A stretch of DNA of 64,000 bases, from assembly GCF_001649575.2 (NCBI RefSeq), contig NC_051431.1:18595839-18659838 (forward strand), read 5' to 3'. Origin of the DNA: Kryptolebias marmoratus. Its lineage: Eukaryota > Chordata > Actinopteri > Cyprinodontiformes > Rivulidae. Numbering within the stretch: the first letter of the stretch is position 1; each line of letters begins with the position of its first letter. The notes beneath the pieces are model-generated. The model searched no databases, was not told the DNA's origin, and saw only the letters and a program-made list of their open reading frames with translations. Positions 1 to 12,354 of this stretch are shown here, piece by piece. The translations under genes and the position numbers were made by a program.

Positions 1-720
1 AATGTAATGTTTGATCGGAGAGTTCTTGTGATGTTTTGTAACCTAATGCTTTTCATGTTATACAACAAACAATATAACTGATCACTTAATTATAATATTT
101 AAAAAAATATATATTATTGTGGTGCATTTGGGTGATAAAAATGAAGATCATATGTTGGTTAAGTGTCAGGATTTTAGATGGGTTTTTTTCTTCTGATTTT
201 TGTCAATAATTTCACTGCCAATGTCACTGAATAATGTGTTCAATGCAGTGAGTAGGGCAGAGATTTTAACAAAGAAAAAAAGGACAACGATTTCCCAGGT
301 ACATATCACACAAGACCCAGCTCCTCCATTCTAGCTGTCCACTTTCTAAAGTATAATGGAATTTTTTTGAGGACAGCAATGCAACTCTTCTGAACAGAGA
401 ACACAGAACAGTGAAGGAAGCCATAACAAAGAAGGTGGCCTCAGACATCACATAATGGTGTCTTGTCTCTCCTTCCTCAACACCTCCAACACCATTTACA
501 CCTTGAATTGTGTGACCGAAACATCTCACATTCTGTAATAAGTGAAGAACTAAATAAGATTTGAATGGTAGGTGAAACTGAACTGTTGTTTCAGATATAA
601 CAGTAGAATGTGTTGGTTTAAGAAAGACATATCTGAGGTCTGTTTGTGGTTGCTGACATTTTGGGACTAAAAGTAACTGTGTGCTTACAGTTTGTAGATA
701 CAGCTGTGCACTCAGAATAG
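1..720. other. AT-rich stretch, no gene seen
   Basis: I see no gene here. The longest open frame is 87 codons on the minus strand (266-529); it matches no domain I know and has no neighbouring frame that would extend it. The sequence is AT-rich without a clear repeat family. Confidence 0.6.
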
Positions 721-995
721 TTTGTTTATTTATTTATTTAACCTGAGCCAGTCGAGGCAGATGGCTGCCCATCCTGAGACTGGTTCTGGAGGTTCCTTGC
801 TGTTAAAAAGGTTAGGGTCAGCCACTGTGCTGCTCAGACTGTGACAAAGTGAATACCGTATCTGCTGGCTTCCTTAGATAGATAGCTTTTACTAATTGGC
901 ATTTTAAAATGTATGTGAATGTTTTTGTACAGTACTTTGAAATGACTTTGGCTGTGAATTGGTGCTATATAAATAAACTTAATTGAAATAAATTT
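721..995 (+). repeat. Teleost SINE/LINE-tail interspersed repeat
   Basis: The left part begins with (TTTA)n followed by 'acctgagccagtcgaggcag' and the 'ctggttctggaggtt' block. The right part ends with 'tgtgaattggtgctatat' and 'aaataaacttaattgaaa'. Both blocks are, from memory, hallmarks of a very common percomorph interspersed repeat. The copy is diverged and internally shortened. Related tails in the opposite orientation lie at 26323-26430 and 53955-54060. It has no coding capacity. Confidence 0.75.
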
Positions 996-3900
996 TAACT
1001 GATGGTAAGCTTTGATGTTCTTCTCTCTGTTCACTTGAGTGTGATTATACAATTGTAGAACTGTTTTGTAAAAGCTCCCCACTGGTTGTAAACTACAAAC
1101 ATCCAGTTGTATGAAGACTTTAAAAGAGTTTAAAAAAACACTGACACATCGACACACACACACACACAGCTGTTCTTATCATTACTTACAGTGATTACAT
1201 TTCAAATTCCCATTATTTCAAATTAATTGGGTAATACAAAATGTCTGTCAAAACCTTGTGTTGTTAGTGTGTATTTTTACTGTCATTAAGTTATATTAAG
1301 ATACAAGTTGGAATGTAATTTAACATGACTTATGAAGATTTTCAATAAGCTTACCAGTGCAGACGCAATACATCGCAAATACAAATAAAAGCAAAACATA
1401 ACTTTGACTATTTACATGAAAACTATACATTTGTACTGATCAGAATTTAAAATGATTGCAATAAAGCATTTGGATAATTCTGGGTCATGGCAGCTGTTTT
1501 AAATTAAGTATGTGGTATAATTAACAAAGTAATTACCTACCAAAATCAAATACACAAATAAAAACTACTTGACCGCAACATCTGGAGAAAGTAGATTCCT
1601 TGCCTAACATCTAATGCAAGCTAAGATTACTGATTTTCAATAAGCATTTTTTTATTTATTAATTACTTTAAAGAGCAATACAGTAAATTTACATATGGGG
1701 CATTGCAAAAGTCAGGAAGTCAAGGAATAATTTGTGATGCAAACAAAAAAATGTGCTTTTAATCTAGTCTTGCATATACAAAGTGCAGTGGTTACTCTTG
1801 CTTGGCATGACCACAGGATATCGCTGAAAGTGAAGCACAACCTTAAAATGTTTGTGAAAAATGACTGACTTCTTGTTATAAAAGAGAAAATAGATAGTGA
1901 GAAACTGTTGAAACACCAAAGCTTGTTCAAGTGAACTGATGCACAGAAAGCTGTGTGCATGGAGATGAAAGTTGATTTCTGTTCAAGGCTAAAACCCTCC
2001 CACACAGATGTCCATCTCCTCACTTTAAATAAGATTATCTACAGCTGTGATTACGCACAACACAAATTAAAATACTTTTGTGTTTTTGTTTAGACAGAGA
2101 CCTGCTTCAACAGGTCCTCCTTACATGAAAATTTCTGATTTATCAATCCAACTTCATCAGCTAACAGGGCAGAAAAGCAGGGAGCTCAGGTAAAACCTGA
2201 GGTGGAGGACCTTGAGTGTATATCAGTTATGTTTGGTGCAGCAACAATTAATTTTTTATGACTCAGTGTTCACAACTGGTGAAATATATGACTGAGAAAT
2301 GCTGATTCTTCTGCCAGCAATAAGAATTTACTGCCACTCTGGTGGTGGCTGCGTACATTTCTTCCAGCGCTAACACCCAGGATGCCCTGTAGCCCCTCTA
2401 CAGTTCCATCAATAAGCTGGAGAGTATTTATATTGTTGCTGTTGGTGTTCCAATCAAGCAAAACTAAAAAAGTGTTCTGCCCAAATTTCTCCACTATGTT
2501 TATTTTCCAGTACATCATTGGGATATAGTCAGGTTGCAGAAAAGCAGATCAAAGTCTGGCCTGAGCTTACAACTGTATTGTTTTTGAGTAGGAATGTCAA
2601 CATACATGACACAATGTACTGCCAAATACTTTAAAGATACATATACAGCAAAAAACGTATACAACATGATTCAATCCAGTCGTCATTTTTCAGTATGAGT
2701 TCAATTCAACACATTGAGTTTATTGCCATACTATATAACAAAGCAAAATAATGCATCAGGTACTGAGACTGATTATTTACTGCCTAATCAAAACTACAAT
2801 ACACTTTTGTAAAACGACACAAGTTAAGGCCTGGTACAAAATGGCTGAAACCGCTAGCAGCCAGTGTGTTTATCAATCTTGCAGTAACACGGCAGTGAGT
2901 AGCAAATGTATTTTACATATTATAAAAAATTTAATAATTTATAAAAATAAAACATAAGGGTTTTAATTGTACCTGCAATACTAGTTGTTCCACTTGATTA
3001 GGCAGAAACACACTTGTGTTTTTTTTCTATTAATACCAGTTTTACTCCAGTTTTTGTTTTAAATAGTAGGTGTTGCTAATAAAAATTTAAAAAATAAACA
3101 CTCCAAAACAACAGGAGTGGATGGTTACCTGCTCATTACACTTATCGGCTCACCAGCGTATGAACAAGACAGTCTTGTAATAAAAGTTGTGTTCTTGTTT
3201 ATCATTAGGTAATGATTAGCTAACTATTAGTTTGGTAAGCCAAAAAAGTATAAGTAAGCATCACCTAAAGATTACCTAAGCATATTTGTGACTTGTATTT
3301 GGAAGTGCAAAACACAAACCTAACAACACCATCTCATCTTTTTGATATTTTTTATTGTGGATGTTTGTGAAAACAAAACTGCTTGCAAATGTCTAATCTA
3401 ACAATGAATGGATCTGATTTTATTTCTACAAAGTCATATTAAATTGATGATTATATAGATTTAATCAAAAAAACTGCCTTGATACAGGTCTGCTGATCTA
3501 CAGTTCCAATCACATTGTGGATGTGCACATTCATGAATTGGTAAAATATAGTTCATCCTAGCAACCTTACTTTAAGGCTGTTTATGCAAGAATGACTGAA
3601 GTATGTTTAAAGAGGCTGTCTTATTCAAAAATTTCTAAATTAGTTTCAATGAGGCACTGAATCTGCAATCAACTACATAAAAAAGCATGTGAGTGATGTC
3701 ATATTCAGGAAAAACTTTTTCTAGCCAAGCAAATCAAAAGCCACAGATGACAGAGGTCCAAGGAAAGCCAAGATTTAAGGATCCAGCCTTCAGTTTGAGA
3801 GACAAAGCAGCCTTCATGTGGATATGAACTGACCTCTTCCAAGCCACGAAAAAGGCTAAGACGGTATAAATATATAAATAAATAAATAGTGATTTCAGGG

Positions 3901-6156
3901 GCACAATGTAAATGTGGCAGGGGATTCAGGTCATGGAGGACTATAAAAAACATCACAATTTCCTTGCAAAGAGACTGAATGGATTTTGTCAGGATTGAGG
4001 CACTAAATACCACACAAAGGAGAGAAAACCACCACCCTGTAGGTGAGCAGGTTTTGAAATTTCATCCAGCCGACATGAGAAGGACACTGAGCAGAGACAA
4101 TCTATATGAAGCTGTAGAACCTGATAGTACTCTGTGTTGTGTCTTGTCTGCGAACTGTTGTGCTGCTTAGTTGGTACATGATTTGCAGACATTTTCTGCA
4201 ACTATGTTCTGCACATTGTTGTACTGGCACAGTTTAGTCCTGCCACTGTCGTCCCTGTGCTTCAGAAAACAACTGCCAACTGTTTCAGTTACTACTAGTT
4301 TTATGGTGCTGACCCATGTCAAGATGAAATGCTTCTAACAACTACTCAAAGGTCACACCTAAGCCAGCAATTTACCTTTTCTGAAACTTTTCCAGTTTGC
4401 ATAATAAGACAACTTACAGTTTACAGATAATACAATCACACATGCACCACAGATCACCTTATCCCACCTGGGTTAAAAGAACAACTATTCCAGGATTCTG
4501 TCAACTGACCTTTAATTCTATCCAATAGCACTTTATGGTAACGCTCCCTATGTTCAGATTCAGAATCGGACTCTACACCTTTGTTTTCCACTTTGTTAGA
4601 TAGACAACAAACAGTATATGTCGGCATTAAGACATGACATTCCATCAAACTGAGCACAAATCTGTGCTTTTTAGGGAACAAAGCTGGTGTCAGGGTCATC
4701 TCAGAGATCTGTACTCAGTCCTTTGGTCTTTACCTTTTTGGCATCACTCATAAATTAAACATAAACCAACTTATTCAGTTACCCAATGAAATAAAAGTGA
4801 TGTGGAACTCATCAGCATCAGAAATGAAAAATCTTCTAGAGCAGAAATGGAAAAGTCAGTAAGCTGGTTCAGCAATCTGACCCTTAATAGGTGTTTTTGG
4901 ACCATGGAGGCAGACTTCGCAATATTTATAACCATTTGAGGTACCGCAGTACTGTGGCCTATTCATAGTCATTATAACTACATTTATTGGGTAATTACAT
5001 TTATTAGCACCTGCTGTAGAGCAGATCATTTCTTAGCACAACAGGGACTCTTGAGCGATCTAAGTAGATGTGATTGGTCCAAACAAACAAATGTATTTTG
5101 TTTGGGTGTTTATTATTATGTGCTGTTTGTTCTTACCTTGGCTGGAAGAAATTAATTCACTTTAGAAATATTAAATTACATGTTTATGTGTTTATAAGAG
5201 ATTATTTTTCAATAGTATCTCCCATTTAATTAATTTATTTAATATTAAGATCTTAAAACACAAGGATTGCTGTTGGCAGACTGTGGACACTTTCAGTGTG
5301 CATTTATAGGCTGTAACTGTGTCAAACTGAGATGATGAAAAATGCCCCTTAGTTAAAGGTTCAGAAATATACTGATTAATCTGGTCAAACACCAATATTA
5401 ATAAAATTACATGTTTAAAAGTAAAATCATCTCACATAAAGTTTTTTTTTTTTGAGAATATCTACCTCAGTTTAGAGTGAATCTCACTGCATAAATCTTG
5501 GCTTTAATATGTGTCAAAACAACATACTTCTAAGAAGCAGCTTCTGACACTGTAACTTCAAAACACACAAATAATTATAAACTACATGTATTTTGAAAAC
5601 TTAATGTGAAAGAAGTTCTTCAAATTTTAACAAGTTTTTCCATTTACATCCAACTTTCTCTTGTGTTTAGTGGAAGCTCAACACAATCATGGATGCAATG
5701 TTGTATTTCCACTTTTCTCTTCTTTCCTTCTCCTAGTGCAATCTAAGGATCTAGCATCATCTTGAAAATTTTTTGTGTAAAAAAACGGGGTGGGTAAGTA
5801 TGTGTGTGTGCCTGTGTGCCTATCCATGTGTGTTCTAGCCGTTAGACCACTCGACAAAGGTTGTGTGTAATCCCTATTGTTGGTGAAATGCCACCGCTGT
5901 TATTAAGAAAGATTTATGTGCTGTGCCCAGGGATGGAGTCTGAATGCCAGCTTGTGTGTGTTATTAATACATTGCACTGGGGGATAGAGCCACAAAGCAA
6001 GAATGCATTCATGTTTATGAGTCACTGTCAGATGACTGTCAAACACTATATGGCTGTGAGTGATTTATAATATGCAACTAAATAGCACACAGTCAATTTG
6101 TACACATTAAGTTTAAATGTTTAGCAGACAAAATTAAGTAAAGATTTCTGCAAATA

Positions 6157-6158
<2 letters not shown>
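996..6158. other. AT-rich non-coding stretch
   Basis: I see no gene and no clear transposon. Local features are a (CA)8 tract (1152-1168), a T12 run near 5442-5453 and a GT-rich patch near 5797-5835. Open frames reach at most 109 codons and none shows a recognisable domain or a plausible exon chain. The 82-codon minus frame at 2270-2518 looks somewhat protein-like, but I could not connect it to any family. Confidence 0.55.
1152..1168. repeat. (CA)n microsatellite
   Basis: Short uninterrupted CA dinucleotide run directly visible in the sequence. Confidence 0.9.

Positions 6159-6225
<67 letters not shown>
6159..6225. repeat. (AT)33 microsatellite
   Basis: Uninterrupted 67-bp AT dinucleotide run. 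It is one of the longest pure tracts in the window and likely to be length-polymorphic and hard to assemble. Confidence 0.97.
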
Positions 6226-6230
<5 letters not shown>

Positions 6231-6739
6231 GCCTCTTGCTCCATATGGCTAATTAGCATAACAGTAAAAGTGCCAACTTTTGAATATTTCAGCTTGGAGT
6301 AAAATCAGTCTTGGGCTTTCTAATGTTGACAGCTGACTACAACCCACCAGAACTACTGAACTGAGGAGATATGCTTCATCATTAAACAGATAAAAATTGT
6401 ATTTGTTACTACAACATTGGTTAGCGACTGAATTTAGAAAGCCTGAATGATTCATAGATCATTGTTAAGTGGGTTAAGAAACAACATCAAAATATTATTT
6501 TCAAAATGGTCAAGTACTAGACTGCAATTCAGTGCAAAAGCAGATATGTAAAGACAAAAAAAATTCAAAATTTTCAGAAAGCCTGAAGAAATAATGATCA
6601 AGACGAGTTCAAAAGGTTACAAGGATGTCTGACTCTAGTTCTTTTTTTTAACATGTTTTCAGATCTTGACAAATTTGAAACAATTTGATATGCAACATTT
6701 TAAGTTAAAACCCAATTTATAAACAGAATTAAGAAATTA
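6226..6739. other. AT-rich spacer, no gene seen
   Basis: Between the (AT)n run and the hAT-like MITE I see only unique-looking AT-rich sequence. Open frames are under 70 codons. Confidence 0.55.
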
Positions 6740-6747
6740 CTTACACT

Positions 6748-7384
6748 TAGGCCTAGCCCACATGTAGCCAGATATCTGGTAAACCGAATTGTCTTTTATG
6801 CGATCTGGCCTTTCATCCACACATAACCTTCATTTAATAGCACTAAAAACGATTGATAATGAAAACTCCAGCCAAAGTGAAGATTTGCGAATTCTTTGAT
6901 TTTGTGTTTGCGTGTGAACATTGGTAACCAGAGATTTAAAGGTTGCCGCATTATAGTCTGCAACAAATAATGCCCATATGAGACGATTGTTTTTGCTTGG
7001 CACCGGTAAAGGGAAAATGTCTGCTATCAAAGAGGGGCTAATTTTTAAATTCGTTCAGATGCTTTTTACCTGTTTGTTTTTACAAACTCAACTGCTACAA
7101 TACATTGATTTGCAAAGGAGAAGGAGTGCTTGGAGGGCAGCAGTTTACACCAACTGTCCCTCCTGATCTAGAGGCACAATGCCGCCACCATTCATTGTTG
7201 CCGGGTTTGGATCAGTGATCATAAATAATGTTTAAAAACATGCCCCCTATGGGTTTGGCAATTCAGTGGGTTTGTGTGGATGAACACTTTTTTTAAACCA
7301 ATCCTGTGTGAATGGTATCATTTCTTCAAACAATGTGACGGAGATTTACGGTTTTATAAAGACCCGGCTATGTGTGGACTAGGT
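6748..7384. mobile_element. hAT-like non-autonomous DNA transposon (MITE)
   Basis: The two ends are inverted repeats of each other. The left end reads 'cctagcccacatgtagcc' and the reverse complement of the right end reads 'cctagtccacacatagcc'. Subterminal blocks also match in inverted orientation, for example 'ttcatccacaca' near 6813 and its complement near 7278, so the imperfect inverted repeat spans roughly 90 bp. The flanks 6740-6747 (CTTACACT) and 7385-7392 (CTTAGATT) agree at 6 of 8 positions, which fits a diverged 8-bp target duplication typical of hAT elements. No transposase is recognisable in the 637 bp. The family assignment is inference from the ends. Confidence 0.7.
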
Positions 7385-7399
7385 CTTAGATTTGTTCTT

Positions 7400-7518
7400 T
7401 TGCTGTGATACAATTAAATACAACAATGCTGTTTTTATTTTGTTTTTTAATCATGTAAAGCACCTTGAAATGCCTTGCTGCTGAAATGTGCTATACAAAT
7501 AAAATTTGATTGATTGAA
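7400..7518 (+). repeat. LINE/SINE-like 3' tail
   Basis: The block 'tgtaaagcaccttgaaatgc' followed by 'ctgaaatgtgctatacaaat' and a short (TTGA)-type tail is a 3' end shared by many teleost retroposons. Only the tail is present, which is the usual result of 5' truncation during target-primed reverse transcription. It starts right after the hAT-like MITE. Confidence 0.7.
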
Positions 7519-8017
7519 CAACTTAAAGAAAACAAAGTCGCATTATCTAATATTAATGAACTATCAGAGCAGACACTGAGTCAACGAGATGACTGAGTCT
7601 ACAACTTAATTTGTCTATATTTACATGTAATGTACTGTACTGTATATAAGAACATAAAAAGTGCAGATACTCAAGAAGAAATAGCTACAAACGTACATAA
7701 GCTTCTTTCATTTAATCATTAAAAAATACATTGTTTAGGAAACTGGAGATCAGTGGTAAGATGTTTTCTGGGTTGATAATGGCAAGAAGTATATTCACAA
7801 GAGCCCCTTTTCCAACCACACATGTCACTTGTCATTCATCTTGTGTGTTCCTTCTGGCCTTGTTTGTGTGGATGTATGACTGGCTGCCCTATGTTAATGC
7901 ACATTTGAATCACATGTACAAGTACGTGAGCGTTCATGTGGCTGTCAGGTTATATATGCAGTTCATCGAAGGATGGCACCCATGAATAAGCACCGCTGAT
8001 GTCATCTTGAAATTTTC
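7519..8017. other. Non-coding spacer
   Basis: No gene seen. An 84-codon plus frame (7731-7985) has no recognised domain. It includes ordinary GTG/CATGT-rich sequence rather than a repeat I can name. Confidence 0.5.
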
Positions 8018-8460
8018 AGGAAGAGAAGACAGGAGGATGAGGAGAACTGAGGCAAAAGAAAACAAAAGTGGATGACAACAGATAAGAGAAAACCAACGTG
8101 ATCAGAGGAGATGACAACGGGAAAAGATGACATGGGATGAAAAGACAACAGGAAATACTGGCTAGAAAGTGCACTTATTTGGATATGTTTTGCTTGTCAA
8201 AAAATGTGCTGTTTCTTCCTGCACTTTCTGTCTGTATCACATTTTGATCTTTCTTGTATATTTTTTCTTTTCTGCTTCTCATCCTGATGCTCTCTGTCTT
8301 TATTATTTTGGTCAAGTTTTCTTTCTCCTGGACAGCAGAGTCACATTTGTTAACCTTCACAAGTCTTTAATCCTTTTGCTATTCCTTATCTCCTTACCCT
8401 GTTTTCTTCTTGTCTTTCCCCTCCTCTTATCTCTTCTCAGCATCATAGCTGCTGTGTTAC
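8018..8460. other. Purine-rich then pyrimidine-rich asymmetric tract
   Basis: From about 8018 to 8170 the plus strand is strongly purine-rich, with recurring 'gatgacaac' and 'gaagaga'-like words. From about 8195 to 8455 it is strongly pyrimidine-rich (cttt, tctc, tcct words). The switch occurs within about 30 bp. The 99-codon plus frame here (8169-8468) is hydrophobic because of the T-richness and is probably not a gene. Confidence 0.5.
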
Positions 8461-9477
8461 AGCACTGACACAGCTGTATGCTTCATCAAGGTCTCAGCTT
8501 ACAAGCAATAGCAGATTTTTATTTGACCTGGCTTCTCTTGAATTTAACTATTGTTGGCTACAAATAATGTAGGCAAATCATTCCATCATGTCAAAAGCAC
8601 CAACTCTGTACACTGGACTGATGAATAATAAACAAACTCTACCTCGAGCAAAGGGATTTAAACAGCTCAGTGTCTTGTTCACAACTGAGCAAGAGCTGAG
8701 CTGAAAGGCAAGGCTCTTTATTTTTTGGTCCATCTATGTTCCAGCTTTTCTATATGGTGATACAATTGGGATCATGACTGAAATAAAAACATATCTCAGA
8801 TCCAAGCAGCTTAAATCAGTCCCCTTTATAAGGTGGCCAACATTAGCCAAATATATCGGGTGAGGAACTCTGCCGTCCGAGTAGATAGTCAGATAAGTCA
8901 GCTGAGGTACTTCATTTATCTAATTAGAATGCATTTTGCATTTAAGCTTGCAATGATGAGGCACCTGTTTATTTACAATTAAAAAAATATATACTAATAA
9001 CTTTTTGTCAGTTTAATCAAACCGAATTGTCTTTTCCCAGGGAATCAATTCTTAGACACAAGAACAACTTAGACTCAATTTAGATCACAAGATGTACATT
9101 TATTAACTCATATTCAGAAAATGTAATATGTACAATTTTAGTACATGTACATGTTTAATAATATGTACGATTTTAGTAACTAGTTTAATGATTGTAAGTA
9201 AAGCCTAACAATAGTGGATGTTTGATAAATGAAATCGTTATATATGATCTTTAGGAGTTATTTGAAACAAAGATGAAAAGTCAGTAACTCTGTGAGTTCA
9301 TGAACTAGAAATTAAAGCTGATGAATCTGAGATTGTCTAGTTTAAATAAACAGAAACAGTTTGATTGAAAAGCCAAATTAAAGGGTTTGTTTAGATCAGG
9401 AAGGAAAGGGGGTTTGTTTATCAAGCTGGCATCAGTTGGTGTTTATAGCCAAGCAAATGCATATTCTATTAGCCTTT
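8461..9477. other. AT-rich spacer with a small direct repeat
   Basis: No gene seen. A 19-bp word occurs twice with one mismatch (AATATGTACAATTTTAGTA at 9125-9143 and the G variant at 9160-9178). A palindromic GTACATGTAC lies between the copies. Otherwise the stretch is unremarkable. Confidence 0.55.
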
Positions 9478-9831
9478 TCAACTGAGGTAATGAAAGACGG
9501 TTCCTACTTTGGTACAGGTTTCTAACAGCCAGGTATCGTCAGCTGCGGGACGTTCCAGCAGGTAAGGCTTTCCCAGAGGAAATCGGCAAAGCTGGGAGAC
9601 ATCCAGGGGGTCAGTCATGTACAAGTTATAGGCACTGTTTGCATGTTCTTCCAATGTCATGTCTAAATTTAATCCATGGTGCTGTTGTTTCCATAAACCT
9701 TCCCACACAAATAAATGAGATGTGAAAGTGAGTGTTGTTTTACATGTGTTTGCTTCGCAACCCACTGTTGACCAGGGGAAGTGAACAGTGTTTTTTGTTT
9801 CGTGTTCTCTGCTCTAGCTCTTGTAACCTTG
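9478..9831 (-). other. Coding-like minus-strand segment of unknown origin
   Basis: The minus strand is open for about 118 codons, ending in TGA at 9478. The conceptual peptide has a balanced composition, including tryptophans, cysteines and prolines, unlike the low-complexity frames elsewhere. Near its C terminus it reads FPLGKPYLLERP. No ATG start lies at its beginning; upstream the frame closes with a TAG. I do not recognise the family. It could be an old exon, a retroelement or transposon coding relic, or chance. No convincing splice sites or neighbouring frames tie it to a gene. Confidence 0.25.
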
Positions 9832-11840
9832 CACTAATAAGGCTGGTACACAAAGTGAATGACTTCTAAGCAGTCACCTGTAAATGATTAAGGGGTGTAG
9901 TTAGAAACAAGATTATGTCAAAGAACTATGATCTAAATGGCCGCACAGGACATGGTCATGACTTATGGGGGCTATCATCTCTTCTTACACCCGACTTTAA
10001 CATACATTGTCAATGATCTAATCCAAAGTGTGCAACTCTAAGCAGAAATGTAAGCACACTCAGGAGGCACCTTAAATTTGTTGTTCATTGCAAATAAAAT
10101 TTCATCTGGACAGTCATATTTTTTCATAATCAAGGGGACCACTGCAACTAAAAAAGTCATGATGAAAAACCAGCGGCTTACCTGGTAAGCATTCATGAAA
10201 TTATATACACGTGTTTTGTTTTTCTTGCTGATGCAGGTAATAAGTTTTTGATGTTACAGACATTCTGTCCTGTGGTACAGGTCTCTGTTCTCTGCTGTTT
10301 GTTTATGTACCCTGGCTACATACAGTGCCTTGATCAATCAAAACCTTTTTGTCTTTCATTAATCTGCAGACTAATTTAGCAAATTCTTGTGGGTCTGTTG
10401 ACCATTGTGAAGTCTATGATGGCAAATGTGGCTAAAATACAAGAATATCTAGAATAGAATAAAGAAAATAGTGGATGACAAGTTGCCTCATTTAGAGCAA
10501 GACAAAGATGGAAACACATGGTTTTGTGTTCTATTATAAATGTGAGAAAACAAGTTGAAATAGATGATATTGTGTTTGGCCTGCACATCTGAAAGAGTTG
10601 GATCAGTTCCACTCAGACAGACAGGATTCAGAAACATTTCTTTTATCTTGTCTTTGATGTCCTTTTCTCCCTCACTATAATGTAACTCTTGTGTTTCATC
10701 ATTGCCAGGATCAATTTATTTGTCTTTGTGTTTCTGTTTTAGTTGTTGGTCTTCACGCTGTATTTCCATGCATGAAGACGATTTGCTGGTTTGAGTCTCA
10801 AAAATGGATTTAAACACACATCCATCCGCACACTCAGAAAAACTAAGAGAACATGGATGAAATCTTTCTAAATTTGCTCACTGTTACGGTGGATGACAGA
10901 ATGAACTGAGCACTCTGTTTCAGTGAGCTGCTTAAGTCCCATCATTTGAAAAGTAGCATTCAGAAAAGAAAAAAAAAAACTGCTTACTCAGTATGTACAA
11001 ATACAAAGTCATACTAATATATTCATTACAAATAAATTCAAATGTTTGATGTCAGATAAGAGGGACCTTATTTGTTGTTGTTTTTTATTCTTTAAACATT
11101 GATGTCCACTTTAATGAGTGAATGCCATGGCTGTGGTGGACTCACAGCTCAGTGCTTTTCTAGAGGTAAAACATCAAATTAGATCTTGGACAACTACAGC
11201 TTTCACCACATACAGCAGTGAAATTTTTCAAGTGTAACTGAATATCCTGAAGTTGAGCCAGTTTCAAGTTTAAGAGATGCACATTCCACACTGTTACACA
11301 CTTCATGCTTTTGATTAGTGCAGTAAAAGCACAAGGGATCATTGATTTGAGTCAGATTTAAAGAAAGCCAGGCATTTTTAGTACTTATTTAACCCATATT
11401 TACTTCAAATGCAGTAACCTAAAATAATTTCTAAAAAAAAGACTAACTCATCGTTCTCAAAACATAAAAGATAATGGAATTCTCAATGGTGTGCTTTTTG
11501 GCTAAGCAAATGCAGAAATATCAAGTCAGAAGTCAGGCTGTCAAGGTGTCACTCACCTCTGACTCCCCCCACCACTGCTGTGTGCCCTCTCCTCCCTGGA
11601 TGTCTTCTAACTTAGTGGTTCACATTGCTTCAGGCTCATTTTCTCACCTGTCAAAGCCGGAGCATTTTTTTTTTTCCTGCGGATTCTGGCAACTGCTGGT
11701 CTTTCTCACGCAATGAACGCTTCACTTCAAGCTCCAGGCCTCTGTCCATCCTACAAAGAAAGACCCAAGGTGGAGAACTTACAGAGGGATCCATTTCTGG
11801 TTTCCCATCTCACGAAGTGAGGAAAAGTGCAGGTAACAAC
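9832..11840. other. Non-coding stretch
   Basis: I see no gene or named repeat. The block around 10080-10200 is less AT-rich and less repetitive than its surroundings, but I cannot assign it. An A10 run lies near 10970. Open frames stay below 81 codons except one overlapping the next repeat. Confidence 0.5.
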
Positions 11841-12098
11841 ATCCATCCATTCTTCTATTTTCTTTACCACTTTTTTTTTTTCTTTCCGGGTCGTGTGAAG
11901 CTGGTGCCTATCTCCAGCGGTCAGTGCACGAGAGGCAAGGAACACCCTGGACAGGTCACAAGTCTATCAAAGGGATACATAGAGACAAACAAAACAGACA
12001 ACGATTCACACTCTCACTCTCACCTAGGGACAATTTAGAGGGGAAACTTTCTCACTGTGAGACGACAGCTCTAACTATAGTGCTGCCATGCCGTCTGG
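11841..12098 (-). repeat. Teleost 'ctggtgcctatctccagc' repeat, copy 1
   Basis: Starts with (ATCC)n and 'ttctttaccac'. It continues with 'gtgaagctggtgcctatctc', 'acaccctggacaggtcac' and 'acctagggacaatttagag', and ends in the degenerate 'tgagacgacagctctaac' block. From memory this order is that of a very abundant fish repeat resembling a LINE 3' region. The (ATCC)n end suggests the element reads on the minus strand. The middle third of the consensus appears deleted. Other copies lie at 21855-22058, 27719-27862 and 55939-56062. The long plus frame across it (11625-12038) is spurious. Confidence 0.8.
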
Positions 12099-12354
12099 GT
12101 AACAACAGAGGGGGCTAAGTGTTTCCTCGTTTGTGAGTCAGCTTTGTTTGAATACTTATTTCTAAGATTTATCATTCAATCATTTTTTGTATGATTCCGC
12201 CATGTTGCTTAGGGCATGTAAGACAAAAAATGTCTAATAAAATCAATGTGTTCCACAACTTATAGTTTTATAGTTGGAATGAAAGACCCTGTTTAACCCT
12301 GTTTGTCTGAGAGACTTGTAATATTATCACCCTTCACCATAAAAGGCTTTGGTG

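Noticed and set aside
2115..2211. 9-bp inverted repeat (aggtcctcc / ggaggacct) as a MITE or hairpin
   Set aside because: Arms too short, long loop, no target duplication; likely chance.
2270..2518. 82-codon minus-strand frame with fairly protein-like composition
   Set aside because: No domain or neighbouring frame; length is within chance expectation for 64 kb.
11625..12038. 137-codon plus-strand frame
   Set aside because: Its second half lies in the teleost interspersed repeat and reads the wrong strand of it; the first half has no domain.
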